Source: Altererythrobacter sp. CAU 1644 (lineage in GTDB: Bacteria; Pseudomonadota; Alphaproteobacteria; Sphingomonadales; Sphingomonadaceae). Taken from it: a stretch of 64,000 bases of DNA. Positions 1 to 8,161 of the stretch are shown one piece after another. The translations under genes were made by a program, and so were the position numbers. The notes under the pieces are model-generated. The model did not search any database, was not told the origin of the DNA, and was given only the letters and a program-made list of their open reading frames with translations. The stretch covers positions 2,856,352 through 2,920,351 of the forward strand of contig NZ_CP121106.1 in the NCBI RefSeq assembly GCF_029623755.1, written 5' to 3'. Position 1 is the first letter of the stretch, and each line of letters begins with the position of its first letter.

Positions 1-1014
1 AACGGCGAGCTGCCGCTGCAGGAAGAACTCGACGACTTCACCTACACCATCAGTCGCCATACGATGCTGCACGAACAGCTTTCGGTGCTTTACCGCGGTT
101 TCCGCCGCGACGCGCACCCGATGGCAGTGATGTGCGGCGTGGTCGGCGCGCTGTCGGCGTTCTACCACGACTCGACCGACATCTCCGATCCCGAACATCG
201 CAAGATCTCGAGCCATCGCCTGATTGCGAAAATGCCGACCATTGCTGCCATGGCCTACAAATATGCCGTCGGTCAGCCCTTCATGTACCCCGACAATTCG
301 CTGAGCTACACCGGCAACTTCCTCCGGATGACTTTCGGCGTCCCGGCCGAGGCTTACGAGGTAGTCCCGGAGGTCGAACGGGCGATGGACCGGATTTTCA
401 TCCTCCACGCCGACCATGAACAGAATGCGTCGACCTCAACCGTGCGCCTCGCCGGATCTTCGGGCGCCAATCCCTTCGCCTGTATCGCTGCCGGTATTGC
501 CTGCCTGTGGGGACCGGCCCACGGCGGTGCCAACGAGGCTGCGCTCAACATGCTGCGGGAGATCGGCACGCCCGACAAGATTCCGCACTATATCGATCGC
601 GCCAAGGACAAGAACGACCCGTTCCGTCTGATGGGCTTCGGACACCGAGTCTACAAGAACTACGACCCCCGTGCGGCCGTGATGCAGAAAACCGTGCGCG
701 AAGTTTTCGATGCTCTCAAGGTCAATGATCCCCTGTTCGAGACCGCATTGCGGCTCGAGGAGCTCGCGCTGAACGATGATTATTTCATCGAGAAGAAGCT
801 GTTCCCTAACGTGGACTTCTACTCAGGGATCATCCTCTCGGCGATCGGCTTCCCCACCACGATGTTTACCGCGCTGTTTGCCCTCGCCCGCACCGTTGGT
901 TGGGTCGCCCAGTGGAACGAAATGATCTCCGATCCAGGCCAAGTCATCGGTCGCCCGCGCCAGCTCTATACCGGTCCGACCCAGCGCGATTACGTGCACG
1001 TCGGCGAGCGCTGA
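1..1014 (+). CDS. gltA: Citrate synthase, C-terminal part (5' end outside window)
   Basis: Condenses acetyl-CoA with oxaloacetate at the entry of the TCA cycle, in the cytoplasm. The reading frame is open from base 1 (N-G-E-L-P-L...) so the gene starts upstream; 337 residues are visible. The three catalytic elements of the family are present in order: the first histidine in [11 protein letters not shown], the second in [14 protein letters not shown], and the aspartate in NVDFYSGI. The arginine-rich C-terminal end ([14 protein letters not shown]) fits the Gram-negative hexameric type. A small membrane-protein gene follows after 3 bases and is probably cotranscribed. Confidence 0.97.
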   Translation, partial: NGELPLQEELDDFTYTISRHTMLHEQLSVLYRGFRRDAHPMAVMCGVVGALSAFYHDSTDISDPEHRKISSHRLIAKMPTIAAMAYKYAVGQPFMYPDNSLSYTGNFLRMTFGVPAEAYEVVPEVERAMDRIFILHADHEQNASTSTVRLAGSSGANPFACIAAGIACLWGPAHGGANEAALNMLREIGTPDKIPHYIDRAKDKNDPFRLMGFGHRVYKNYDPRAAVMQKTVREVFDALKVNDPLFETALRLEELALNDDYFIEKKLFPNVDFYSGIILSAIGFPTTMFTALFALARTVGWVAQWNEMISDPGQVIGRPRQLYTGPTQRDYVHVGER

Positions 1015-1017
1015 TCC

Positions 1018-1227
1018 GTGGGGCGCAAGATTCTCCGCCTGCTGTGCCAGGTTCTCGGCGTAGCCTTGGTCCTGGCCGGCGGACTCTGGACCCTCCAGGG
1101 CCTCGGCATCGTCATGTGGCCAGCAGAAAGCTTCATGTTGGCTGATCGCAGTTGGGCGGTGAACGGCGCCATTACCATTGTTGTCGGAGGCCTGCTGCTG
1201 TGGTTCTCCGGCCGACTGAAAGGCTAG
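1018..1227 (+). CDS. Small two-helix membrane protein, unknown function
   Basis: A 69-residue protein starting at GTG three bases after the gltA stop. Two hydrophobic segments (about residues 8-30 and 47-63) are separated by a short polar loop and the C-terminus is basic (SGRLKG). I do not recognise the family. The tight spacing suggests translational coupling to gltA. Its stop codon overlaps the stop of the convergent kinase-like gene in the shared palindrome CTAG at 1224-1227. Confidence 0.65.
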   Translation: MGRKILRLLCQVLGVALVLAGGLWTLQGLGIVMWPAESFMLADRSWAVNGAITIVVGGLLLWFSGRLKG

Positions 1228-2606
1228 TCGGCGGGAGGCAAGACGAGCGTGAAGGTCGTTCCTTCGCCAGCCTCGCTTTCGATGAGAAGTTCGCCGTCCA
1301 TCGCCACTGCCAGACGCTGGGCAATATAAAGGCCGAGCCCTGATCCACCGTCGCCGTCGCGTCCGAGGCGTTCAAACTTGTCGAACACGCGCGCGCGATG
1401 TTCGGGCGAGATTCCGGGGCCCTCATCGGCAACGCTTACCGTTGAGCGGCCCAGCATGTCCCGCGCCACTGCGACCGATATCGAGCTTCTCTCAGGCGAA
1501 TAGTTGATCGCGTTACCGATGAGGTTGAGGAGCACCTGCAACACGCGGCGAAACTCCCCAGTTGCGAGCATGTTTTCGTCCTCGTCGGGCAAGATGACCG
1601 CAATTTCCTTGTCGCGCGCCCGGACGCCGAGGATGCCAGCGGCTCTCCGTGAAGCATCGGCAAGGTCGATCCGGTCCTTGGCGACAGTGAAACCTTCCGC
1701 CTCGACTACCTCCAGGTCTGCAAGATCGTCGAGCAAGCCCGCGAGATGCTGTCCGGCAGCCGAAATATCGGCAGCATAATCGCTGTATTCGGGTCGCAAT
1801 GGGCCCGCGAGCTTCGCCTTGATCGTCTCGGCATTCGCAATGATGCGCGCCACGGGTTGGCGGAGTGCGGGTGCCAGAGCGTCGCCAATAAGACCTTGCG
1901 GCGAAGGCTCAGCGCTCGCTTGGCTCTTACCCCCCTCAGGATCAAGCGGATGCCGAGCCGACAGGAGAAGCTCGAATCCGTGGGGCTCCTGGCTCGTGCC
2001 GCCAATCGGGAGCAGCCGTGCATTCCACTGCCGATCCGATCCCTCGACCACGCAGTCTGCACCATCGAGCAGCCGCCAATGCAGCGGATGCTGGTGCGCG
2101 ATGCCAATCAGTTCCAGATACTCGTTCCACAGCTTGCCCGGCGCGGCCCGCATCGAGGCCGCCAGCATACCAAGATCGCTCGCCTGCGTCTCGACCGTCA
2201 GAAGTCGCTGGCTGGCATCCAGCCTGGCGGTAAGTTCGGCGGTCGCGCGATCGATCGCATCGAGTCGTGCGGCCGCATCGCGCGAATCCTCGGCAGGAAC
2301 GGCGTCACGCTGCCAGTTTTCGACCAGCAATTCGCAAACGGCGCCATCGTCATCGGTAATCGGGTTGATCCTCACAAAGCCGCTGACTTTCCCGACACCA
2401 TCGAAGGCAGAGAATTCGCGTGCAAGGCGCAGGCCCATTTGGCGCCCCTGCCGCACCAGATCGAGGAGTTCCGGCACTGCCAGGATGCCCGGGATTGTAC
2501 CACCACAGCGTTCCTGCAGCTCGGCAAGCGGGGGATCCGCTTCCAGCAAGCGATCCTCAGCATCAGTAACGCCGCGTGCCGCGAGAAGGTGGGAGTTCGA
2601 TGCCAT
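1224..2606 (-). CDS. Histidine-kinase-like protein lacking the phosphoacceptor histidine
   Basis: A soluble 460-residue protein. The N-terminal half looks like two PAS-like segments (about 25-105 and 150-215) joined by a helical linker. The C-terminal half is a HATPase domain with intact N box (LIGNAINYSPE), G1 (DEGPGIS), F box (FDKFERLG) and G2 (GSGLGLYIA). In the dimerisation region the H box, usually H-E-L-R-x-P-L, reads P-A-L-R-Q-P-V, with Pro246 (CCC, bases 1869-1871) in place of histidine. It is therefore unlikely to autophosphorylate on histidine in the normal way; it may be a scaffold or allosteric protein, as DivL (Tyr for His) is in Caulobacter. I chose ATG 2606, four bases after the upstream stop, over GTG 2639. 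No transmembrane segment is seen. Confidence 0.85.
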   Translation of the reverse strand: MASNSHLLAARGVTDAEDRLLEADPPLAELQERCGGTIPGILAVPELLDLVRQGRQMGLRLAREFSAFDGVGKVSGFVRINPITDDDGAVCELLVENWQRDAVPAEDSRDAAARLDAIDRATAELTARLDASQRLLTVETQASDLGMLAASMRAAPGKLWNEYLELIGIAHQHPLHWRLLDGADCVVEGSDRQWNARLLPIGGTSQEPHGFELLLSARHPLDPEGGKSQASAEPSPQGLIGDALAPALRQPVARIIANAETIKAKLAGPLRPEYSDYAADISAAGQHLAGLLDDLADLEVVEAEGFTVAKDRIDLADASRRAAGILGVRARDKEIAVILPDEDENMLATGEFRRVLQVLLNLIGNAINYSPERSSISVAVARDMLGRSTVSVADEGPGISPEHRARVFDKFERLGRDGDGGSGLGLYIAQRLAVAMDGELLIESEAGEGTTFTLVLPPAD

Positions 2607-2610
2607 GGCG

Positions 2611-3573
2611 CTACTTACCAGCCCCGTTGCGCGATTCACGCAGCAATTCGCGGGCTCGTTCGGCGCTCAGTTCGCCAAAATTCGCCGGAAACGCGAATTC
2701 CGGATGAAGCTGGAGCACTTGCTGCACGACCCGCTCGGTCGACAAACCAGCGGCTCGCAAGCCCAGCGCGAGCCGGGACGATTGCGAGGCGTGACAAGAC
2801 AGCACGGCAAGCTCACGCGGTTGCCGGCTCAGCCTTCCGAGCGCCGTGGTGAAGAGCGCGACGCCCCCGTGCTCGATCGCCAATGCGGCCTGCGCCCCTC
2901 CGCCGATCGCGCCCACCAGGCGCGTTAGGAGAGCTGCGCGACCAGCGCTTTCGTCGTAGCTGGCGCGAAGCATGGCCTCGCCCTTGGCCCGGGTGGCTGC
3001 AGCGGAACGATTGGCGATGTCGCTCCATGCCGAACACAATTGGTCGAAAAGATCGGCCGGAAGATCGCCCAGCGAGAGCCCCATTCGACGTCGCGCCTGC
3101 ACGAAGCGGGCCTGCGCAGACATGGCCGCCATCGCCAGTTCTGCGGTCTTCGCGTCGTCGGAGGCGATCAATTCCTGCATTAGCGGGGTAAGCACCTGGT
3201 CTATCCCCAATCGCTGCTCGAGCTCCTCGCTCAACTGGGCCTCGGCCGCCATCGCGAAGCAGTGGCTCAGGATTGTGCTGTCCGACGCGAGCCTTTCGAT
3301 CAGGCGATCCTGCGCGGCATCTCCCTGCGCCGACGGGGGCAGCGGCGCGGCCGCATCGGCTTCGATACGCATCAGCTGACCGGAAATGTCGGCGAGCATT
3401 CCGCGCATCCGGGCAAGAAGATCGTCGGTGATCAGCGATTGTGCGGAGTTGGCGAGCAGGTAACTCAGGACCGGAGCAACGCCGGCGAGGGCGCGATCAC
3501 CCTGCTCGAGATCGCTGCGAAACAGCGCCTCGACCTTCGTCGCGTTCGAGATGTCCGCCGAGGTTTCGCTCAT
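2611..3573 (-). CDS. Hypothetical helical protein, cotranscribed with the kinase-like gene
   Basis: A 320-residue, alanine- and leucine-rich protein predicted to be almost wholly helical, without signal peptide or membrane segment. I do not recognise a domain with confidence; the repeat-like helical character recalls DUF2336-type proteins of alphaproteobacteria, but that is a weak impression. It ends four bases before the ATG of the HATPase protein, so the two are likely translated together and may form a signalling pair. A perfect 16-bp palindrome lies just upstream, at 3584-3599. Confidence 0.7.
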   Translation of the reverse strand: MSETSADISNATKVEALFRSDLEQGDRALAGVAPVLSYLLANSAQSLITDDLLARMRGMLADISGQLMRIEADAAAPLPPSAQGDAAQDRLIERLASDSTILSHCFAMAAEAQLSEELEQRLGIDQVLTPLMQELIASDDAKTAELAMAAMSAQARFVQARRRMGLSLGDLPADLFDQLCSAWSDIANRSAAATRAKGEAMLRASYDESAGRAALLTRLVGAIGGGAQAALAIEHGGVALFTTALGRLSRQPRELAVLSCHASQSSRLALGLRAAGLSTERVVQQVLQLHPEFAFPANFGELSAERARELLRESRNGAGK

Positions 3574-3583
3574 CCTTTGCTCA

Positions 3584-3599
3584 TAACCCTATAGGGTTA
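3584..3599. promoter_or_regulatory. Perfect 16-bp palindrome, candidate operator
   Basis: TAACCCTATAGGGTTA is its own reverse complement. It fills the 23-base gap between the genes at 3597-4781 and 2611-3573 and overlaps the stop codon of the former. There is no T-tract, so an operator or protein-binding site is more likely than a terminator. The binding protein is unknown. Confidence 0.4.
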
Positions 3600-4781
3600 A
3601 CCGCCTGTTATCTGAGATTGGCGCCCGCTGCCGAGCAGCACGGCCAAGATCAGCAGGCTCAAGACCGCCATCGCTTGGGTCAAAACGCCAAACCACGCGG
3701 CAGGGGCAAGCACCAGCGCCAGGAGGATACGATCGGAGAAAAGGGCGGAAATCCGCCGGTTTGGGTGCCGTGCCCCCAATCTCAACAGACCGATCAGGAT
3801 CAGCGGAAGAAACAGGCGCCGGGGGATCATCGGCGCTGTTGTGGGAAGCACCAGAACAACCGTCAGAAGTACGTCCACTAATGCATTGTTCCAAAACAGG
3901 TGTTTCGAACTTCCGCCTATCCCACGAAGACGGCTGGCGAGCGCCTTGAAGGCCGCGGAAAGCCGCAGGGAGAAACTGGCGAGAGCAACCAGAATCAGTG
4001 CTGGGAACGGGTAATCGGTCGCGGCGAGGCCAATTGCGGCCAATCCCGCAATGCCGCCCGCGACGAGGCCGGCAATGGGACCCCGATCGAGGCCTTTGGG
4101 CGAGAAGCGCCGCGCCAGTCGATTGGCGAGAGCCAGACCCGGCGCCGTCCACGGGTTCGATTGCGCGGCCCGGTCAAGCAGGGCGGTCTCGCGCTTCTCA
4201 AGCGCTGCCTCGCCCTTCGCAAGGATCAACTCACCAGAGGCAAGCTTTTGCTTTTCCAGCAGAACCACCTGTGTCCCGGCCTGCAAGGCCAAACGCAGAA
4301 GCAAGGAGACGGTGTCGATATCGGGCGGCATGTCAGCTAGCCGTTCGACAATTTGCCCACGCGCGACCAATATTCCGCCCCACGAGCGGTCAGCGTCGAT
4401 CCGTTCGAAGCCTGCTGCGATCCCCTCATCGGCCGGAAGGGCAGCCACTCCCCTGCCCTTGCCGACGATGCTGTCGGCCAGTTCCGGATCGATCACGAGA
4501 CCATCCGCCAAGACCAATAGCTCGTTATCAGCCGATGTGAGGCCGACTAGCTGCAAGGGCCCCCTGATGATCTGGAATTGGCGGCCTCGCGCCTCGATCT
4601 CGCGTTGTAGTTCGATCAGCTCTGGAACCAGCCCCCTCGCCAGGCAGACCACCCTTTCGCAGCCAAGCCGCAGCGCGAGATCGGCCTGCCAGGCGATCAG
4701 CGATCTTCCCCCGATCATTAGAAACGCACGTGGTTTGCCGTTGTCGGCATTTTCGAGGGCTGAAAGAAGCGCGATACGCAA
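3597..4781 (-). CDS. Degenerate nucleotidyltransferase fused to a multi-helix membrane domain
   Basis: A 394-residue protein. Residues 1 to about 190 have the layout of a sugar/polyol nucleotidyltransferase: a K-P-R-A-F-L-x-I-G-G segment like the usual KPLLPVGG strand, and a LLVLADGLVID strand where such enzymes bind metal. The N-terminal G-x-G-x-R nucleotide loop is absent (LLSALENADNG instead). Residues from about 200 on carry roughly five membrane helices with an R-R-F-S-P-K-G-L entry resembling CDP-alcohol phosphatidyltransferases, but the D-G-x2-A-R-x8-G-x3-D-x3-D motif is missing. The architecture recalls bifunctional inositol-phosphate cytidylyltransferase/phosphotransferase fusions. 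I infer a pseudoenzyme of that family; it could instead be a distinct membrane protein. Confidence 0.65.
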   Translation of the reverse strand: MRIALLSALENADNGKPRAFLMIGGRSLIAWQADLALRLGCERVVCLARGLVPELIELQREIEARGRQFQIIRGPLQLVGLTSADNELLVLADGLVIDPELADSIVGKGRGVAALPADEGIAAGFERIDADRSWGGILVARGQIVERLADMPPDIDTVSLLLRLALQAGTQVVLLEKQKLASGELILAKGEAALEKRETALLDRAAQSNPWTAPGLALANRLARRFSPKGLDRGPIAGLVAGGIAGLAAIGLAATDYPFPALILVALASFSLRLSAAFKALASRLRGIGGSSKHLFWNNALVDVLLTVVLVLPTTAPMIPRRLFLPLILIGLLRLGARHPNRRISALFSDRILLALVLAPAAWFGVLTQAMAVLSLLILAVLLGSGRQSQITGG

Positions 4782-4863
4782 GGACGGGGATCTCCGAAGG
4801 CAGAGATCACACTATGCCGAGCAATCGGCTGCTGCCAAGCTGTGAAGCGACGGAAAGTCGGGC

Positions 4864-5175
4864 TTAAGTGTCGATCGAGGGGCCGAATTCGGCCAGCGCG
4901 CTTTCGATCTTGCGCACTACGGTCGGTTCGCCCGGAGCGGCAACCAGGGCTTCTTCCGCGAGGTCATAGAGATTGCTGGCATGAAACGAGGCAGCCAATC
5001 CCTTGAGACGCATCGCAGCCACGTGCCAGTTGCCGTCGCAGCGTGCCCGCTTGAGCAGTTCGACCTGCTTTTGCGCACTGTCGATAAAGGCGCTGCGCAA
5101 CTCCGCGATCAGCGCGCGATCCTCGCCCGCTGCAGCCGCCAGAGTGGCATCCAGTGCTCCGCTTTCGTAAGCCAT
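4864..5175 (-). CDS. Hpt-like protein without the phospho-histidine
   Basis: A 103-residue helical protein with the length and pattern of a histidine phosphotransfer domain. The motif that normally reads A-H-x-L-K-G appears as A-M-R-L-K-G, followed by the usual small residues (LAASFHASNL), so the phosphorylated histidine is methionine (codon ATG confirmed on the minus strand). It cannot relay phosphate by the usual route. It lies upstream of the degenerate transferase and kinase-like genes and is divergent from the coiled-coil membrane protein. It could bind a response regulator or kinase without transferring phosphate; that is inference. Confidence 0.75.
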   Translation of the reverse strand: MAYESGALDATLAAAAGEDRALIAELRSAFIDSAQKQVELLKRARCDGNWHVAAMRLKGLAASFHASNLYDLAEEALVAAPGEPTVVRKIESALAEFGPSIDT

Positions 5176-5199
5176 TGAGCCGCAATAATACCAACAGGG

Positions 5200-5216
5200 T
5201 TAAAGCAGGGTTTAAC
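5200..5216. promoter_or_regulatory. CtrA-like half-site pair in a divergent promoter region
   Basis: The sequence TTAAAGCAGGGTTTAAC lies in the 70-bp gap between the divergent genes at 4864-5175 and 5246-7873. CtrA, the alphaproteobacterial cell-cycle regulator, binds TTAA-N7-TTAA. Here the fit is TAAA-N7-TTAAC, or TTAA-N8-TTAA, that is one mismatch or one extra base. A suggestive but unproven site. Confidence 0.3.
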
Positions 5217-5245
5217 ACGGCCAGAAACATGTTAGATTCCATAAT

Positions 5246-7873
5246 ATGACCGGGGGATCTCACATCCGGGCCGTTGGGCCCGAGGGCGCTCAGGAAGCGC
5301 AGGGCACCGCTGTAGAGGGTCTGGCGGACGATACGCTCGCCCTCGACGAGGAGTGGCAGGAGGATTGGGTCGAGGACACCGAGGATGATTCCGTGCGGAG
5401 CCATCGCGGCTGGATCCTGCCCTCTGTAGCTCTCCTGGCCCTCGTTGGTTGGACCGGCTTTTTCGGTTGGGCGTTTCGCGACGAGATACTTGCCGGTGGG
5501 ACCGCCCAGCAATGGGTCGGATGGATTATCAACTGGTCGGTGCCGGTCCTGTTGATCGTTTCGGTATGGCTGCTGGCCATGCGGCACAGCCGGCGCGAAG
5601 CAGTGCGTTTCGCAGATGCCGCAGCCGCCCTCGCCCGCGAATCCCAGGCGCTCGAAGGGCGGCTGGTGATCGTCAATCGAGAACTCAGCCTGGCGCGAGA
5701 ATTTCTCGGCGCGCAGTCGCGCGACCTCGAATCCCTGGGCCGAGTGGCGAGCGAGCGCATTTCTACCCATGCGAGCGAGCTGCAATCGCTGATTCACAGC
5801 AACGGCGCGCAAGTTGATTCGATTGCAAGTGTCAGCACTACGGCTTTGGAAAATATGCAGAAACTTCGGGATGATCTACCTGTCATCTCCAACTCTGCAA
5901 AGGATGTTTCCAACCAGGTCGGTAACGCCGGCCGCACCGCACACGAACAACTCGAAAAATTGGTCGCTGGGTTTGAGCGACTGAACCAATTCGGTCTCGC
6001 CAGCGGCAAACAGGTCGACGCGCTCAGCGCCAAGGTCGAAACGACAATCACTGCCTTCGAGGAACAGGTAAACCGACTCGACGGGATCGCCACCGAGCGG
6101 TTCGACGCGCTCAAGGAGAAGAGCGAGGATTTCAGGGTCGATCTCGACAGCCGTGAGATCGATGCGCTTGCTGCCATGCGCCACCGTGCCGACGAGTTGC
6201 GGAGCGGTCTCAACGACTTGCGCGACGAGTTTGCTGCAGAGGAAGACAAGAGCCTGACCTCGCTCCGCGCGCGACTGGGCGCGTTGCGTGGCGAAGGCGA
6301 AACCCTCTCGGCCAAGCTGCGCGAGGCAGAAGACCATGCCTTTGCGGCCCTGCGCCAGGCGAAGGACCGGCTACACGAAGAGATTGTCGAAGTTATCGCC
6401 AACCTCGACGATCTCGACGCCAAGGCCCTTGCCGCGGCACAAGCCCGCGTTACCGCCCTCCATGAAGAGGCCGGCCGCTTCGATGACTTGCTTGCCGCGC
6501 GTGACGCGCGCTTCAACGAGGAGATCGCGCGGCGTCAGGACCAGTTCGACACCCGCGAAACCCAGGCCAGTGAAGCGCTTGCCCAGCGTATGGCCGATCT
6601 CGACGATGCACTTACGGAACGCGAGCAGGCGCAGATCGCGCAAGCCGAGCGGCTCGCGGGACACGGTGCCGAGATCGCGGACAAGGTCGAACAGCTCAAC
6701 ACACTCTTTGCCAGTGTCTCTGCGCATGCCAGCGAAGCCGAAACACGACTTTCAAGCGGCCTAACCGAGCTCGATGGGCGCCTGGCCGGACAGAAGGCAA
6801 ACCTCGACGCGACCGAGCGCGCGCTCTCAGCTCTGACAGATTCGAGCATAAGGCTGCTCGAGATTATACAGTCGGGCGCGCGGCAGACGGGTACCGACCT
6901 GCCCAAGGCGATCGATGCAGCAACCGCCACGTTGGGCGGCTTCGAGGATCGGGCAATCATGCTGCGCGAAACGCTCGACGACGCCGGCAAGCGGGGCGCG
7001 GCCCTGTCGAATTACCTGATCACGACGCAGGGGAATGTCGAGCAAGTCGCCAAGCACATCGACAATATTCACGCACGGCAGGGCGAACATTCGCGCGATG
7101 CCCTCGCGCAGCTCAGTTCCCTGCAAGAAGTGCTGGGCGAACTCGAGAAGAACAGCGAGCGGCTCACCACGCATACGAGCGAGAAGCTCCAGGCCTCTAT
7201 CAAGGCGCTGCTCGATGCCTCGCACCATGCGTTCACACTCCTCGAGAGCAATGCGGAAGAGGTGGTCGACAAAGCAGCTCAGAAGATCGGAAGCCTTGCG
7301 AGCGATGCAGTGCAACGGTCGCTCCGCGAGAACAGCGGCGCTGCAATCGAAGATATCGAGGCGGCCGCGACGAAGGCCTCGCAGCGCGGGCGGGAGATCG
7401 CGATCCAGCTGCGAGACCAATTGGCCAAGGTCAACGAGCTTGCGGGCAATCTCGAACAGCGCGTCACCCGCGCGCGCGAAATTGCCGAAGAGCAGGTCGA
7501 TCACGATTTCGCCCGCCGCATGGCACTCATCACCGACAGCCTCAATTCCAACGCGATCGATATCATGCAGGCAATGTCACGCGACGTGACCGATACGGAA
7601 TGGGCGTCCTATCTGAAGGGCGACCGCGGGATCTTCACCCGCCGCGCCGTACGCCTGCTCGACAACTCGGAAAGCCGCGAGATCGTCAATCTGTACGAGA
7701 GCGACGAGAATTTCCGGGAGCATGTCAGCCGCTACATCCATGACTTCGAGGCCATGCTGCGGTCGCTGCTTTCGACCCGCGACGGCAATGCCCTTGGCGT
7801 CACGATCCTCAGCTCTGATATGGGCAAGCTTTACGTTGCGCTGGCACAGGCGATCGAACGCCTGCGCAATTAG
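5246..7873 (+). CDS. Large membrane-anchored coiled-coil protein, possible polarity or envelope scaffold
   Basis: An 875-residue protein with an acidic cytoplasmic N-terminus (1-52), two membrane helices (about 56-77 and 91-112) and a very long run of heptad-type alanine/glutamate/leucine-rich coiled coil (about 120-770). A conserved-looking globular end follows (motifs TEWASYLKGDRGIFTRR and SSDMGKLYVALAQAIERLR). The layout resembles alphaproteobacterial polar or division organisers such as TipN, but I cannot assign orthology. It is divergent from the Hpt-like gene, over a CtrA-like site. No ribosome-binding site is obvious before ATG 5246, but no other start exists before the membrane helices. 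Confidence 0.8.
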   Translation: MTGGSHIRAVGPEGAQEAQGTAVEGLADDTLALDEEWQEDWVEDTEDDSVRSHRGWILPSVALLALVGWTGFFGWAFRDEILAGGTAQQWVGWIINWSVPVLLIVSVWLLAMRHSRREAVRFADAAAALARESQALEGRLVIVNRELSLAREFLGAQSRDLESLGRVASERISTHASELQSLIHSNGAQVDSIASVSTTALENMQKLRDDLPVISNSAKDVSNQVGNAGRTAHEQLEKLVAGFERLNQFGLASGKQVDALSAKVETTITAFEEQVNRLDGIATERFDALKEKSEDFRVDLDSREIDALAAMRHRADELRSGLNDLRDEFAAEEDKSLTSLRARLGALRGEGETLSAKLREAEDHAFAALRQAKDRLHEEIVEVIANLDDLDAKALAAAQARVTALHEEAGRFDDLLAARDARFNEEIARRQDQFDTRETQASEALAQRMADLDDALTEREQAQIAQAERLAGHGAEIADKVEQLNTLFASVSAHASEAETRLSSGLTELDGRLAGQKANLDATERALSALTDSSIRLLEIIQSGARQTGTDLPKAIDAATATLGGFEDRAIMLRETLDDAGKRGAALSNYLITTQGNVEQVAKHIDNIHARQGEHSRDALAQLSSLQEVLGELEKNSERLTTHTSEKLQASIKALLDASHHAFTLLESNAEEVVDKAAQKIGSLASDAVQRSLRENSGAAIEDIEAAATKASQRGREIAIQLRDQLAKVNELAGNLEQRVTRAREIAEEQVDHDFARRMALITDSLNSNAIDIMQAMSRDVTDTEWASYLKGDRGIFTRRAVRLLDNSESREIVNLYESDENFREHVSRYIHDFEAMLRSLLSTRDGNALGVTILSSDMGKLYVALAQAIERLRN

Positions 7874-7888
7874 CTCGGTACGTCTATC

Positions 7889-8161
7889 TCAGCGAATGAG
7901 CCTCGATAGAATGTCGAGGTCCTCGACCGTGATCCAGCCATATATGTAATTTCCAACGTAAATGGCGGTCAGGGTCGCTGCGAGTACGGTCGCCCGTAGA
8001 ACCACCCGGCCTGGGCGGAAATTGCCCGGGGCGCTATCGGCCTGACCGGGCACTTTCTCGATCCCGAGCTCGTCATGCGTCTTCACGCCGAACGGCAGCA
8101 GGACGAATGCCGACATTACCCAGAACAGAACATAGATCGCGACAATCGAGGTCCAGTTCAT
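7889..8161 (-). CDS. DUF1467 family small membrane protein
   Basis: A 90-residue protein with two membrane helices (about 4-24 and 56-76) flanking a loop with the conserved LPFGVKTHDE segment typical of DUF1467, a family often found beside RNase J in alphaproteobacteria. Function unknown. The ATG at 8161 overlaps the RNase J stop as ATGA, so it is the last gene of the long nuo-birA-coaX-rnj transcription unit. Confidence 0.85.
   Translation of the reverse strand: MNWTSIVAIYVLFWVMSAFVLLPFGVKTHDELGIEKVPGQADSAPGNFRPGRVVLRATVLAATLTAIYVGNYIYGWITVEDLDILSRLIR

Noticed and set aside
1746..2928. Two long plus-strand frames opposite the kinase-like and helical genes
   Set aside because: They overlap each other and lack domains, while the minus-strand HATPase motifs are clear.
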